Notes under the pieces: model-generated
Told to the model about the DNA's origin: nothing
Seen by the model: only the letters and a program-made list of their open reading frames with translations
Databases searched by the model: none
Program-made: the position numbers and the translations under genes
In this document: piece after piece, positions 11,935 through 24,807 of the stretch
Layout: each line of letters opens with the position of its first letter
Position numbering within the stretch: the first letter of the stretch is position 1
Assembly: GCF_024166365.1 (NCBI RefSeq)
Contig: NC_064825.1
Coordinates: forward strand, 105,414,480-105,478,479
DNA: 64,000 nt
From: Elephas maximus indicus
Taxonomy: Eukaryota > Chordata > Mammalia > Proboscidea > Elephantidae
Reading direction: 5' to 3'

Positions 11935-13259
11935 TAGTTAGACCCTGTAATAGAGAAGCTCATTTAAGTGAATAGTTCAAGCATTGAATACAGCCCACAT
12001 TTATTTCCTAATATTCTTATCTTCCCGTCTACTTTGTTTTCCAAGATTATACTGATTAAAAAAAAAAAAAACTTAAATGATTTCTAGGCAACCATGATTC
12101 ATTACTTCTGGCTCACCACTCCCTATATAACCATTGTCTTTTAATTTCATAATATACTCTAAAACATGCACACATTCTCACACCACACATGCCCTTACAC
12201 ACGTGCACACACACACTCTCCCTTTAGCCACATGCAAAAGCTAAACAGTTGCTTAAAGGGAGAAAAAGCTAACCAAAATCTCACTGCCTAGGGGTAATCA
12301 TGTTTTGTTTTATAACCCACCAGATTTAAAAATTTTAAGGAAAAATGACTTCAGTATAAATACACTTTATATTCAGCGAAGTATTATGAATAATATTGTA
12401 TTTATTTTTATTCATGTACATTGATTTATTTAATCTATCCTATGATAATGACCATTTGGTGTACAAACAATTCTTCATGAAAAAAGAAAAAAGATTTTAC
12501 TGGAATTTAAATCTGTATCTAAACAGCTTCCCTGGTGTCACCAGTGTCCTTAGTATACTACTATGTAAGGAACTGTTCACCTATAAACTTCTTACTTTGG
12601 AAAATAGTTGTCTGACACTGAAGCATAGCTATTATGCAAGAAGAAGTTCAATGCATGAAACTGGCCCCAAAGACAACCAGAGCCACTCAGGCTCCATGGT
12701 GCTGCAAACGAGGCTAGCAGAGGGAGACTGGGGGTTTATAAGAACGTCGCTGCTCTTATCAGGGCAGCACATTTTTAATAACATAAAAGATATTTAGTGA
12801 AATAATCTATGAAAGCTGTATGATTGATTAATTTACAAACATCCTGTGAAAACTTATAGTGTACAATAAATTGCTGGACATTTAAAAAATAATAGATGTT
12901 CTGTTTCTTATTATCTCATAGTGAGTAGACTGTGACATACTTTCTGAGGTACAATAGCTAAATAGAAAAGTCTCAAGTAATAAATTGTACAGCAAATGAA
13001 ATTTTAAAAATGAAAACATCCCTGCAGCCAGAATACAGACCAAAAACAGAACATTATCAGCTTTTTGGAGACTGTCCACAGGCCCCACAACAAATTGCCT
13101 TCAAATATAATAGATTCGTTTTATGTTTTTGAGCTATTTAGAAGTGAAACCTTACAGTTTTTACACTGCTGTTTCTTCTGCTCAGTAATATTTGTGAAAT
13201 TTTTCCGTGTTATTGCAGCTGGCAGTAGATCATTCATTCTCATTGCTGAGCAGTATTTT
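11935..13259. other. Unit A spacer, non-coding
   Basis: AT-rich sequence with a CA-rich patch near 12180-12220. From about 12500 it aligns with 36380-36800 and 55990-56450 (for example 'aaaatagttgtctgacactg' against 'aaaatagttgtcttgcactg'). The first 500-600 bases have no partner I can see. The right end (about 13100-13259) resembles old antisense L1. Confidence 0.55.
13245..13259. repeat. Left target-site duplication of the antisense L1 block
   Basis: 'gctgagcagtatttt' pairs with 'actgagtagtatttt' at 23001-23015. About 13 of 15 bases match, at the expected outer edges of a full L1 insertion. Confidence 0.65.
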
Positions 13260-15136
13260 TTTTTAATTATTTTTATTGTGCTTTAAGTGAAAGTTTACAA
13301 ATCAAGTCAGTCTCATACAAAAATTTATATACACCTTGCTATATACTTCTAGTTGTTCTCCCCCTAATGAGACAACATACTCCTTCTCTCCACCCTCTAT
13401 TTCCATGTGCATTCAGCCAGCTTCTGTCCCCCTTGGCTTTCACATCTCCCCTCCAGACAGGAGATGTCCACATAGTCTCTCGTGTCTACTTCATCCAAGA
13501 GACACTCCTCACCAGTATCATTTTCTATCTTATAGTCCAGTCCAATCCCTGTCTGAAGAGTTGGCTTTGGGAATGATTCTGGTCTTGGGCTAACAGAAGG
13601 CCTGGGGACCATGACTTCCAGGGTCCTTCTAGTCTCAGTCAGACCATTAAGTCTGGTCTTTTAATCAGAATTTGGGGTCTGCATCCCACTGTTTCCCTGC
13701 TCCTTCAGGGATTCTCTGTTGTGTTTCCTGTCACAGCAGTCATCAGTTGTAGCCAGGCATCGTCTAGTTCTTCTGGTCTCAGACTGATGAAGTCTGTGAT
13801 TGATGTGGCCTTTTCTGTCTCCTGGGCTCATCATTGCCTTGTGTCTTTCATGTTCTTCATTCTCCTGTGCTCCATGTGGGCTGAGAGCAAATGACACACC
13901 TTAGGTGGCTGCTTGCTAGCATTTAAGACACCAGAAGCCACTCTCCAAAGTGGTATGCAGAAAGTTTTATTAATAGATTTTATTGTGCCAGTTGAACTTG
14001 ATGTTACCTGAAACCATTGTTCCCAAGCCTCTGCCTCTGTTATACTGGCCTTGGAAGCATTAGGTTTGTTCAGGAAACTTCTTTACTTTTGTTTTAGTCC
14101 AGTTTTGCTGACCTCTCCTGTATTGTGTGTCGTCTTTCCTGTCACTTAAATTAGTTCTTATGTACTATCTAATTAGTGAAACCCCATCTCCCTGCCTTCC
14201 TCCCTCCCCCGTATCATAATAACCATCAAAGAATATTTTCTTCTCTGTTTAAACTGTTTCCTGAGTTCTTATAATAGTGGTCTCATATAACATTTGCCCT
14301 TTTTTCAACTGACTAATTTCACGCAGTATAATGCCTTCCAGATTCCTCCATGTTATGAGATGTTTCACAGATTCATTGCTGTTCTTTATCGATGCCTAGT
14401 ATTCCATCGTGTAAATATACCATAAATTTTTTTATCCATTCATCCTTTGATGAGCACTTTGGCTGCTTCCATTTTTTGCTATTATAAACAGTGCTGCAAT
14501 AAACATGGGCGCACATGTATCTCTTCATGTAAAAGCTCTTATTTCTCTGGGATATATTCTGAGGAGTGGGATTGCTGGATAGTATGGTAGTTCTATTTCT
14601 AGCTTTTAAGGAAGCGCCAAATCAATTTCCGAAGTGGTTGTACCATTTTACGTTCCCACCAGCAGTGTATAAGTGTTCCAGTTTCTCCACAACCGCTCCA
14701 ACATTTACTATTTTGTGTTTTCTGGATTAATACCAGCCTTGTTGGAGTGAGATAGACTCTCATTGTACTTTTGATTTGCATTTTTCTCATGGCTAATGAT
14801 CGTGACCATATCCTCATGTATCTGTTAGCTACCTGAATGTCTTCTTTAGTGATGTGCCTGTACTTATTCTTTGGCCCTTTTTTAATTGGGTTATTTGTCT
14901 TTTTGTTGTCGAATTTTTGCAATAACATGTAAATTTTAGAGATCAGCTGCTGTTCAGAAATGTCATAGCTGAAAATTTTTCCCAATCTGTAGGTAATATT
15001 TTTACCCTTTTGGTGAAGTCTTTGGATGAGCATAAGTGTTTGACTTTTAAAGGAGCTCCCAGTCATCTAATTTCTCTTCTGGTGTTTGTACATTTCTAGT
15101 AATGTTTTGTACACAGTTTATGCCACATATTAGGGC
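13260..15136 (-). mobile_element. L1, antisense, 3' part (first piece of an L1 mosaic)
   Basis: Begins with the poly(A)-side T-run and L1 3' UTR ('gtttacaaatcaagtcagtc'). It continues into the ORF2 C-terminus on the minus strand (14599-15066; [18 protein letters not shown], then GKIFSYDISEQQLISKIYML). It stops inside ORF2 at 'tatgccacatattagggc', where an RTE interrupts it. The L1 sequence resumes at about 18215. 'gctgagcagtatttt' at its left edge matches 'actgagtagtatttt' at 23001-23015. Confidence 0.88.
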
Positions 15137-18100
15137 AAACTGGGAAGAAGGATCTGACAGTTTACTTCTGAAAAGCATTAGCCAGTGAAAACCTTAGGAA
15201 TAGCAGTAAAACAGTGTCTGATATAGTGCTGGAAGATGAGCCCCTCAGGTTGGAAGGCACTCAGAAGATGACTGGGCAAGAGCTGCCTCCTCAAAGTAGA
15301 GTTGACCTTAATGATGTGGATGGAGTAAGGCTTTTGGGACCTTCATTTGCTGATGTGGCATGACTCAAAATGAGAAGAAACAGCAGCAAACATCCATTAA
15401 TAATCGGAACTTGGAATGTATGAGGTAAGAATCTAAGATAATTGGAAATCATCAAAAATGAAATGGAACACATAAACATCAATATCCTAGCCATTAGTGA
15501 GCTGAAATGGACTGGTACAGGCCATTTTGAATAGGACAATCATGTAGTCTATACGCTGGGAATGACAGCTTGAAGAGGAATGGTGTTGCATTCATCATCA
15601 AAAAGAACTTTTCAAGATTGATCCTGAAGTACAACGCTGTCAGTGATAGGATAATATCCATATGCCTACCAGTTAATATGACTGTTATTCAAATTTATGC
15701 ACCAACCACTAGGGCCAAAGATGAAGAAAAATAAGATTTTATCAGTGGGTGCAGTCTGAAATTGATCAAACATGCTATCAAGATTCATTGATATTTACTG
15801 GCCATTGGAAAGCATAAGTTGGAAACAAAGAAGAAGAATCAGTAGTTGGAAAACATGGCCTTGGTGATAGAAACAATGCCAGAGATAGAACGATAGAATA
15901 TTGCAAGACCAATGACTTCTTCATTGCAAATACCTTCTTTCACCAACATAAATGGTGCCTATACCTCACCAGATGGAACACACAGTAATCAAATTGACTA
16001 CATCTGTGGAAAGAGGCAATGGAAAAGCTCAATATCATCAGTCAGAAGAAGGCCAGGGGCTGACTGTGGATCAGACCATCAATTACTCATATGCAAGTTC
16101 AAACAAGCTGAAAATGCAGAAAACCAGAACAAGTCCACGAGAGCCAAAAAATGACCTTGAGTACATCCCAGCTGAATTTAGAGACCATCTGAAAAATAGA
16201 TTTGATGCATTGAATGCTAGTAACCGAAGACCAGATGAGTTGTGGAATGACATCAAGGACATCATCCGTGAAGAAAGCAAGAGGTCATTGAAAAGAAAGG
16301 AAAGAAAGAAAAGACGAGGATTATGTCAGAGGACATTCTGAAACTTGCTCTCGAACATTGAGCAACTAAAGCAGAAGGAAGAATTGATGAAGTAAAAGAA
16401 CTGAACAGAAGATTTCAAAGGGCGTCTTGAGAAGACAAAGTAAAATATTATGATGAAATATGCAAAGAGCTGGAGATGGAAAACCACAAGGGAAGAACAC
16501 GCTTGGTGTTTCTCAAGCTCAAAGAACTGAAGAAAAAATTCAAGCCTCGAGTTGAAAAAGTGAAGGATTCTGTGCGGAAAATATTAAACCACGCAGGAAG
16601 CATCAAAAGAAGATGGAAGAAATACACAGACTCATTATACCAAAAAGATTTAGTCGATGTTCAACTATTTCAAGAGGTGGCATATGATCAATAACCAATG
16701 GTACTGAATGAAGAAGTCCAAGCTCCTCTGAAGGCATTGTGAAAAACAAGGCTCCAGGAATTGATGGAATATCAATTGAGATGTTTCAAGAAACAGATGT
16801 AGCTCTAGAGGTGTTCACTTGTCTATGCCAAGAAATATGGAAGACAGCTTCCTGGCCAACTGACTGGAAGAGATCTATATTTATGCCTATTCCCAAGAAA
16901 GGTGATCTGACCAAATGTGGAAATTAGAGAACAATATCACTAATATCACAAGCAAGCAAAATTCTGCTGAAGATCATTCAAAAATGGCTGCAGCAGTATA
17001 TTGACAGAAAACTGCAAGAAATTCAGGCTGATTTCAGTAGACGACGTGAAACCAGGCATATCATTGCTGATGTCAGATGGATCCTGGCCAAAAGCAGAGA
17101 ATACCAGAAGGATGTTTACCTGTGTTTTATTGCCTATGCGAACACATTCGACAGTGTGGATCATAACAAATTATGGATAACATTGCAATGAATGGGAATT
17201 CCAGAACATTTAAGTGTGCTCATGAGGAACCTTTACATGGATCAAGAGGCAGTTATTTGGACAGAACAAGGGGATACTGATTGGTTTAAAGTCAGGAAAG
17301 TTGCCCATCAGGGTTGTATTATTTCACCATACCTATTCAATCTTTACGCTGAGCAAATAATTGAAGAAGCTGGACTATATGAAGGAGAAGAGGACATTAG
17401 TACTGGAGGAAGAATCATTAACAATCTGCTTTATGCAGATGACACAACCTTGCTTGCTGAAAGTGAAGAGGACTTGAAGCACTTACTAATGAAGATCAAA
17501 GACCACAGCCTTCAGTATGGATTACACCTCAACATAAAGAAAACAAAAACCCTCACAACTGGACCAATGAGCAACATCATGATAAACGGAGAAAAGATTG
17601 AAGTTGTCAAGGATTTCATTTTACTTGGATCCACAATCAACAGCCATGGAAGCAGCAGTCAAGAAATCAAAAGATGCATTGTATTGGGCAAATCTGCTGC
17701 AAAGGATGTCTTTAAAGTGTTGAAGAGCAAAGATGTCACCTTGAAGAGTAAGGTGTGCCTGACCTAAAGAATGGTATTTTCAATCGCATCATAAATGAGT
17801 GTGAAAGCTGAACAATGAATAAGGAAGACCGAAAAAGAATTGACGCCTTTGAATTATGGTGTTGGTGAATCATATTGAACATACCATGGACTGCCAAAAG
17901 AATGAACAAATTGTGTTAGAAGAAGTACAAGCAGAATGCTCCTTAGAAGCAAGGGTGGCAAGACTGCGTCTTACATACTTTGGACATGTTGTCAGGAGAG
18001 ATCATTGCCTGGAGAAGGACATCATGCTTGGCAGAGTACAAGGTCAGCGGAAAGAGGAAGACCTTCAACGAGGTGAATTGACACAGTGGCTGCAACGATG

Positions 18101-18214
18101 AGCTCAAACATAACAACGAATGTAACAATGGCTCAGGACCAGGCAGTGCTTCCTTCTGTTGTGCATAGGGTTGCTATGAGTCAGAACTGACTCGATGGCA
18201 CCTAAGAACAACAA
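15137..18214 (+). mobile_element. RTE-clade (BovB-like) LINE, nearly full length, decayed
   Basis: About 3.1 kb sense element inserted in the antisense L1. Its single ORF would begin at ATG 15370 (MRRNSSKHP) with an APE-type endonuclease: 'LIIGTWNV', 'AISELKWTGTGHF', and 'SPDGTHSNQIDYIC' near 15970. The linker follows (DHLKNRFDALN). Next comes RT: 'KNKAPGIDGISIEMF' (16742), 'PIPKKGDLTKCGN', 'VAHQGCIISPYLFNLYAEQI' (about 17300) and 'LLYADDTTLLAESEED' (about 17430). The C-terminal domain has 'SWLS'-side sequence replaced by 'RLTYFGHVVRRD'. The tail is 'gactcgatggcacctaagaa'. Several stops and frameshifts break it; the longest open piece is 191 codons (17192-17767). Confidence 0.9.
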
Positions 18215-19465
18215 CTGTGTTGTCCGTGTTTTTTCTTTTGTGATTTTTATTGTTTAAGATTTTATTTTTAGGTGTTTGATCCATTTTGAGTTGGGTTTTT
18301 TTCATGGTGTGATGTATGGGTCTTTTTTCATTTTTTTTGCAGATGGATATGCAGTTATGCCAGCACCATTTTTTAAAGACACTGTCTTTTTCTCATTTAA
18401 CAGGTTTTGGACCATTGGGCTCATATGTGGATGGTTTTATGTCTGGATTCTGAATTCTGTTCCACTGGTCTATGTACCTGTTGTACCAGTACCAGGTTCT
18501 TTTGACTACTGTGGCGGTATAATATGCTCTAAGATCAGGCCGTGTGAGGCCTCCCACTTTGTTCTTTTTCAGTAATGCTTTACTTATACGGGGCCTCTTT
18601 CTCTGCCATATGAAGGTGGTGATTTGTTCTCCATCTCATTAAAAATTGTTACTTGTATTTGGATAGGATTTCACTGTATCTATAGATTGCTTTGGGCAGA
18701 ATAGACATTTTTACAATGTTGAGTCTTCCTATCCACAAGCAAGGTATGTTTTTCCACTTATGTATGTCTCTTTTGGTTTCTTGCCATACTCTTATAGTTT
18801 TCTTTGTATAGGTATTTTAAATCTCCAGTTCGATTTATTCCTAAGTATTTTATCTTCTTATGGGCTATTGTAAATCGTATTGATTTGGTGATTTCCTCTT
18901 CAATGCCCTCTTTGTTGGTGTAGAGGAATGCAACTGATTTATGTATGTTTAGCTTGTATCCTGATTTTCCACTGAACATTTCTATTAGTGCCAGTAGTTT
19001 TCTTGAGGATTCTTTATGTTTTTTCTGTGTATAAGATCATGTCATCTGCAGAGATACTTTTCTTTGCCAATTTGGATGCCTTTTTTTCTTTATCTAGCCT
19101 ACTTACTCTGGCTAGGACTTCCAGCATAATGTTGAAAAAGTGTGGTGATAAAGGGCATCCTTGCCTGGTTCCTGTTTTGAAGGGGAATGCTTTCAGGCTC
19201 TCTTCCTTTAGGATGATGTTGGATGTTGGCTTTGTGTAAATGCCCTTTATAATGTTGAGGAATTTTCCTTCTATTCCTATTTTGCTGAAAGTTTTTACAA
19301 TGAATGTGTGTTGGCCTTTGTCAAATGCCTTTTCTGAATCAATTGATAAGATCCTGTGGTTCTTGTCTTTTGTTTTATTTATGTGATAGATTATATTGAT
19401 TGTTTTTCTAATGTTGAACCATCCCTGTATACCTGGTATGAATCCCACTTAGTCATGGCAAATTA
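18215..19465 (-). mobile_element. L1, antisense, ORF2 middle (second piece of the mosaic)
   Basis: Continues the L1 broken by the RTE. On the minus strand 19014-19448 reads L1 reverse transcriptase: [20 protein letters not shown], '[12 protein letters not shown]', '[15 protein letters not shown]', and '[12 protein letters not shown]' where FADD is expected. It ends at 'cccacttagtcatggcaaat', where a second L1 3' end starts. Confidence 0.87.
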
Positions 19466-21298
19466 TATATATATATTTTTTATTAACTTTTATTGAGCTT
19501 CAAGTAAACGTTTACAAATCAAGTCAGTCTGTCACATATAAGTTAATATACATCTTACTCCTTACTCCCACTTGCTCTCCCCCTAATGAGTCAGCCCTTC
19601 CAGTCTCTCCTTTCGTGAAAACTTTGGCAGCCTCCAACTCTCTCTATCCTCCCATCCCCCCTCCAGACAGGAGATGCCAACACAGTCTCAAGTGGCCACG
19701 TGATATAATTAGCTCACTCTTCATCAGCATCTCTCTCCCACCCACTGTCCAGTCCCTTTCATGTCTGATGAATTGTCTTCGGGGATGGTTCCCGTCCTGT
19801 GCCAACAGAAGGTTTGGGGATCATGACCACCGGGATTCCTCTAGTCACATCCAGACCATTAAGTATGGTCTTTTTATGAGAATTTGGGGTCTGCATCCCA
19901 CTGATCTCCTGCTCCCTCAGGGGTTCTCTATTGTGCTCCCTGTGAGGGCAGTCATCGATTGTGGCCGGGCACCAACTAGTTCCTCTGGTCTCAGGATGAT
20001 GTAGGTCTCTGGTTCATGTGGCCCTCTCTGTCTCTTGGGCTCTTAGTTGTCTTGGTGTTCTTCATTCTCCTTTGATCCAGGTGGGTTGAGACCACTTGAT
20101 GCATCTTAGATGGCCGCTTGTTAGCTTTTAAGACCCCAGATGCCACATTTCAAAGTGGGATGCAGAATGTTCACATAATAGAATTATTTTGCCAATTGAC
20201 TTAGAAGTCCCCTTAAACCATGGTTCCCAAACCCCCGCCCTTGCTTCACTGACCTTTGAAGTATTCAGTTTATCCCGGAAACTTCTTTGCTTTTGGTCCA
20301 GTCCAGTCCAGTTGAGCTGACCTTCCATGTATTGAGTGTTGTCCTTCCCTTCACCTAAAGCAGTTCTTTTCAGCTAATTAATCAGTAAAAAACCCTCTCC
20401 CTCCCTCCCTCCCTCCCCCCCCCATAACCACGAAAGTATGTGTTCTTCTCAGTTTATACTATTTCTCAAGATCTTGTAATAGTGGTCTTATACAATATTT
20501 GTCCTTTTGCCTCTGACTCATTTTGCTCAGCATAATGCCTTCCAGGTCCCTCCATGTTATGAAATGTTTGACAGATTCATCACTGTTCTTTATCGATGCG
20601 TAGTATTCCATTGTGTGAATATAAAATACCACAATTTATTTACCCATTCATCCGTAGATGGACACCTTGGTTGCTTCCAGCTTTTTGCTATTGTAAACAG
20701 AGCTGCAATAAACATGGGTGTGCATATATCTGTTTGTGTGAAGGCTCTTGTTTCTCTAGGGTATATTCCGAGGAGTGGGATTTCTGGGTTGTATGGTAGT
20801 TCTATTTCTAACTGTTTAAGATAACGCCAGATAGATTTCCAAAGTGGTTGTACCATTTTACATTCTCACCAGCAGTGTATAAGAGTTCCAATCTCTCCGC
20901 AGCCTCTCCAACATTTATTATTTTGTGTTTTTTGGATTAATGCCAGCCTTGTTTTTTGTTGGAGTGAGATGGAATCTCATCATAGTTTTAATCTGCATTT
21001 CTCTAATGGCTAATGATCGAGAGCATTTTCTCATGTATCTGTTGGCTGCCTGAATATCTTCTTTAGAGAAATGTGTGTTCATATCCTTTGCCCACTTCTT
21101 GATTGGGTTGTTTGTCTTTTTGTGGTTGAGTTTTGACAGAATCATGTAGATTTTAGAGATCAGGCGTTGGTCGGAGATGTCATAGCTGAAAATTCTTTCC
21201 CAGTCTGTAGGTGGTCTTTTGACTCTTTTGGAGAAGTCTTTAGATGAGCATAGGTGTTTGATTTTTAGGAGCTCCCAGTTATCGGGTTTCTCTTCGTC
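19466..21298 (-). mobile_element. Second L1, antisense, 5'-truncated (about 1.8 kb)
   Basis: Starts with a fresh L1 3' end ('tttattgagcttcaagtaaa'), a complete 3' UTR and the ORF2 C-terminus (20590-20856 and 20918-21145 on the minus strand: [39 protein letters not shown]). The next sequence (21299) is ORF1, so the element ends or is rearranged there. It is less decayed than the surrounding L1. Confidence 0.8.
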
Positions 21299-23000
21299 AT
21301 TTAGCTTTTATTGTTAATCTTCTGAATTTTTGATTGCTGTCTCTCCCTGGATTCTTGCAGCTTATTAAATTTTTTCATTATTTTCTTGAATAATCTCGTT
21401 AATTTCTTCAACTGCTTTATCTGTGTGTTCTTTGGCTTGTTCTTCATTTTGCCTGATCTCATTCCTGATGTCTTTAAGTGTTCTGTATTAATCTTTTGAA
21501 TTCTACATCTGGTCATGTCAGGAATTCATCTTCCGGGAGAGTCCTTGATTTTTTGTTTTGGAAGTCTGCTGAAGTAATCATGGTCAGCTTCTTTATGTGA
21601 TTTTATATTGACTGTTGCCTCTGAGCCATCTATAAGTTATTGCATTAATTTATTTTATGTTTGTTTACCAAGTCCTAGTTTCTTGATTTATTTTGTTTTG
21701 ATATACCAAGATAGGCTACTAGAGTAAGCTAACTTGATTATTGGAGCCTTTGAAGTAGTAATGTCCTGTTATCAGATGGCTAGATCTGTTGCCAAGTATA
21801 TGAGCCTAGGAGTCCATTCACTATTCTTGTATAGATTCAACTCAGGTGTCCTGATAGTCAGTCACCTAGCGTGTGGTATAGGCTAGGCTCTCACCTACTA
21901 TCTTAGAGGAGCAGTGGTGATTGGTGTATGCACAGGTTTCTGGTAGTAACGGGGTGGGGGGTCACACTCTGAGGAAGGCAGGGGTCTGACAACCTTCCCC
22001 TGAGTGTCTGTGAGGAAGGCACATCCCTGTTCTCTAGAGTGCTTTTGTGGGTGGGCTCTGCAGCTGTACAATAGGCAACCAATGCTTTTACATGTAAGGA
22101 GTGGTAGGCACCACTTATCCTTAGAGCCCTTTTGCAGGTGGCTAGGTGGCATGGTTGGAGCCTCCAGTCCTCAGGCCTCTGCTGTAGGTAGGTGAAGGCC
22201 CTGTTTATAGGCAGAGCAGTATGAAATGTCCAAAAGCTGCCCTTCCACCACCCAGCTGAAACAGGTACAGTCAGGCCTCAAACAGATTTGCCCTTGCAAT
22301 ATAATTGCCAGTTCCCATCTGGTGTATTGGAGCCACCAGGATCCATGCATGGGTGAAAGAGTCTGTGGATCACTTGTGCTTGGAATGGAGCTGCTTCTGC
22401 TCTGAGTTTCCAGATTAGGGGAGTTGGCAGAGTATTTTTCTCCCATTTGTTAATTCGTTGCTTCTCCAAGGACAGGAGAATGACTCAGGGAGCACAGCAA
22501 GACCTTTCTCAGGCCCAGGGAAATCAACTGTTAATGAGGCCAGCTGGGGTAGAGGCAGGAGGGATCAGATAGATAGGAAAGAGTTCTTTCAAAAGGAGGA
22601 CCTATTAGATCCAAGTGATAAATTAGGCAAAATCACCTATCTTGTACCAAAAGCACTGTTTTATCTCAGATTCCAGAGGCATGAGTAGTCTTTGTGTGAC
22701 TGGCTGAGTCCCTGCCAAGATCACTGAAGTGGCTTTATCCACCAAAACTACCATCAGCCCCATCAGAGTTGTGCAAAGGAATCAGGGCTGAGGCATTGCC
22801 GTGGGCTCGGCTAGCCCTTGCTAGTTCTGCACCGTCTCTCCCTCCCCTATCACTCAGTCCAATTTCTTAACTTTGCTTTGATGCTCAGTGTTCCTAGCTT
22901 GTCATATATCTATATAATTGATTCACTTGTTTTTTCAGGGCTTTGTTGTAAGAGGGATCACCGGAAGCATCTGACTACTCCTCTATCTTGGCCCCACCTC
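21299..23000 (-). mobile_element. L1, antisense, ORF1 N-terminus and 5' UTR (last piece of the mosaic)
   Basis: The minus strand near 21301-21516 reads an L1 ORF1 coiled-coil region (QIKQLKKLTRLFKKIMKKF; IQKINNKS). The L1 5' UTR follows, ending at the element's start ('gtggggccaagatag' on the minus strand, 22981-22998). The remainder of ORF1 and the ORF2 endonuclease are missing from the whole block. 'actgagtagtatttt' follows at 23001-23015 and pairs with the repeat at 13245-13259. Confidence 0.82.
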
Positions 23001-23015
23001 ACTGAGTAGTATTTT
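23001..23015. repeat. Right target-site duplication of the antisense L1 block
   Basis: 'actgagtagtatttt', partner of 13245-13259. Spacer sequence resumes immediately afterwards. Confidence 0.65.
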
Positions 23016-23054
23016 AATGTACACATATACCATACATTATTTATCTAATCCTAT

Positions 23055-23222
23055 GCAGGGTAGGCAAACTATGAGCCATAAGTTATAATTGGAGCACAAT
23101 CTTCTCATGCATTTATTAATTACTGCATATGGCTGTTTTGTCAAACAAGGGCAGTTATGAGATGCTGTGTCAGAAACCATATGGTTCCCAAAGTCTAAAA
23201 TATTTTATCTAACTCAAAGAAC
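23055..23222 (-). mobile_element. MER20-like DNA transposon relic (hAT-Charlie)
   Basis: Reads 'gggtaggcaaactatgagcc', then 'attggagcacaatctt', 'tatggctgttttgtcaaac' and 'aaagtctaaaatatttta'. These match in order the non-autonomous MER20 family as I recall it, reverse orientation, with internal loss. It sits just before the unit A/B junction. Confidence 0.6.
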
Positions 23223-23370
23223 GTGTTAATCAATTCTTGATTTAATGTTTTGACAGAAAAGTTTTCATAAAATGACCTTTTGCAATGGCAGCTATATTGC
23301 CCATGACATTCAGTGGCTTTTAGCTTTCACGTTGTAGTGAGTGATTAAGAGTGTCCTTGAGTCCTGTATA
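23223..23370. other. Unit A/B junction and start of duplicon B
   Basis: From about 23255 the sequence aligns with positions 50-120 and 39195-39270 ('gttttcataaaatgac'). To the left nothing aligns with the other units, so the duplication boundary lies at about 23225-23255. Confidence 0.6.
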
Positions 23371-23524
23371 TCCCATTGCCATTGAGTAGATTCCAGCTCA
23401 CAAGGACCCTATAGGACAGAGTAGAAGTGATCCCTAGAGTTTCCAAGGAGTGCTTGGTGGATTAGGACTGCTGAATTTTTGATTAGCAGCCATAAATGTT
23501 AACTACTATGTCACCATGTTTTCC
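23371..23524 (-). mobile_element. Afrotherian SINE, unit B copy of the shared insertion
   Basis: Same insertion as 340-485 and 39311-39465, in the same orientation and flanks. Confidence 0.85.
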
Positions 23525-24807
23525 TGAGTCTTGTATAGTCCTTTAGATATAAGGCTATATCCATGTTTCCAAACCAGCCTCTTGCTTGGTTTTGGCTATC
23601 AAAAAACTAGAACAGAGCCCAATGAAGTTGTCGCACATAAAGAAAGTACCCAAATGCATGTTCTTTAATTCTCAAGTAATTAATATGCATATCTTCATAG
23701 GTCCATTACCTCTAATAACCACAACCATATTATGAACTTTCTTACAAGATGTAAAAAACATGATCAAGGCATATACTATTCTCTCAGTTAGTTGTGTTTT
23801 GACTACCATATGAACAATGTTATGGAGTACGGAATATGTTGATTTTATTGTGTATCTGTTTACCAATCCTATGTCATGGACACAATGCATGTGCTTGTTA
23901 TAACAGGGATGGAACATTCAATGGCACAGAGTGCTCTTAATCTCAGCTTATAAACAATGATTTAACAAACCAAGTGACAGATAAAATGACACCCCGAGGG
24001 GAAGGTGGTTTATGAACCAAGACTAGGGGAATTTGTCCATGCCTGAGGTGGGGTGGGGAGATGTTGGAGGGAAGGAAGTGATGAGTTAAGAATTACAGCA
24101 TAAGAATGGGCTTCACCAAGGTCCTTTTCTTTGCTTTTTAATATCTAATAATTTGAGGCTTCATTTCCTCTAAAAAGACATAGTCATATGCACCTGATGA
24201 CCACTAATTGCCAATCCTTCTGCCTGGAATAAGTTCCTCTCTCCCACTTTGCATTTCCATTCTTCATTTAGATCAGAAACTATATGTGCCCATTTCAAAG
24301 TCTTTCTTCTTTTCACAGTTGATTGAGACATTTTACTTTGGATTAAGAGCACCTTGCTTTTTCATTTCATCATGTTTTGTAGTTTGTTATGAATTATTAC
24401 CTAAATAAATTTGCCATTTATACTGTATTATAGAATCCATTAGTATAGTAATCACTGGATTGGCCATAAAATACAAAATGTCAAGAAGTATAGTAGATGT
24501 TAAATAAACGATCAATAACTCCTAGAATAATTCAGTTAATGCATTAAAACAAAAATTGAACAAGTCAAATTTTCATACTTTAATAAGGAGACTGGAAAGT
24601 TTTCTAAAATTAGACAGTACTATATTTAAATTGAAGACAGATAAGAAAGTATAGCTTATTTAGGAAAAAAAAATATTTAGCAAAGTACCTAGTAATTGGT
24701 GCAGTAGAGAATTTGAATGAATACTCATTGTACTAAAGAATTTGAGAGCACATGACACTTCACTATATGATTTGAAGAAAACTACCACTCCTCATATGTG
24801 TAACTAT
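23525..24807. other. OR-B 3' flank, non-coding
   Basis: Aligns with the 3' flanks of OR-A and OR-C. No coding frame or further repeat recognised. Confidence 0.6.

Noticed and set aside
15400-18200. A possible host endonuclease or reverse transcriptase gene
   Set aside because: Domain order, YADD motif, (aac)n tail and many copies show it is an RTE element, and it is broken.
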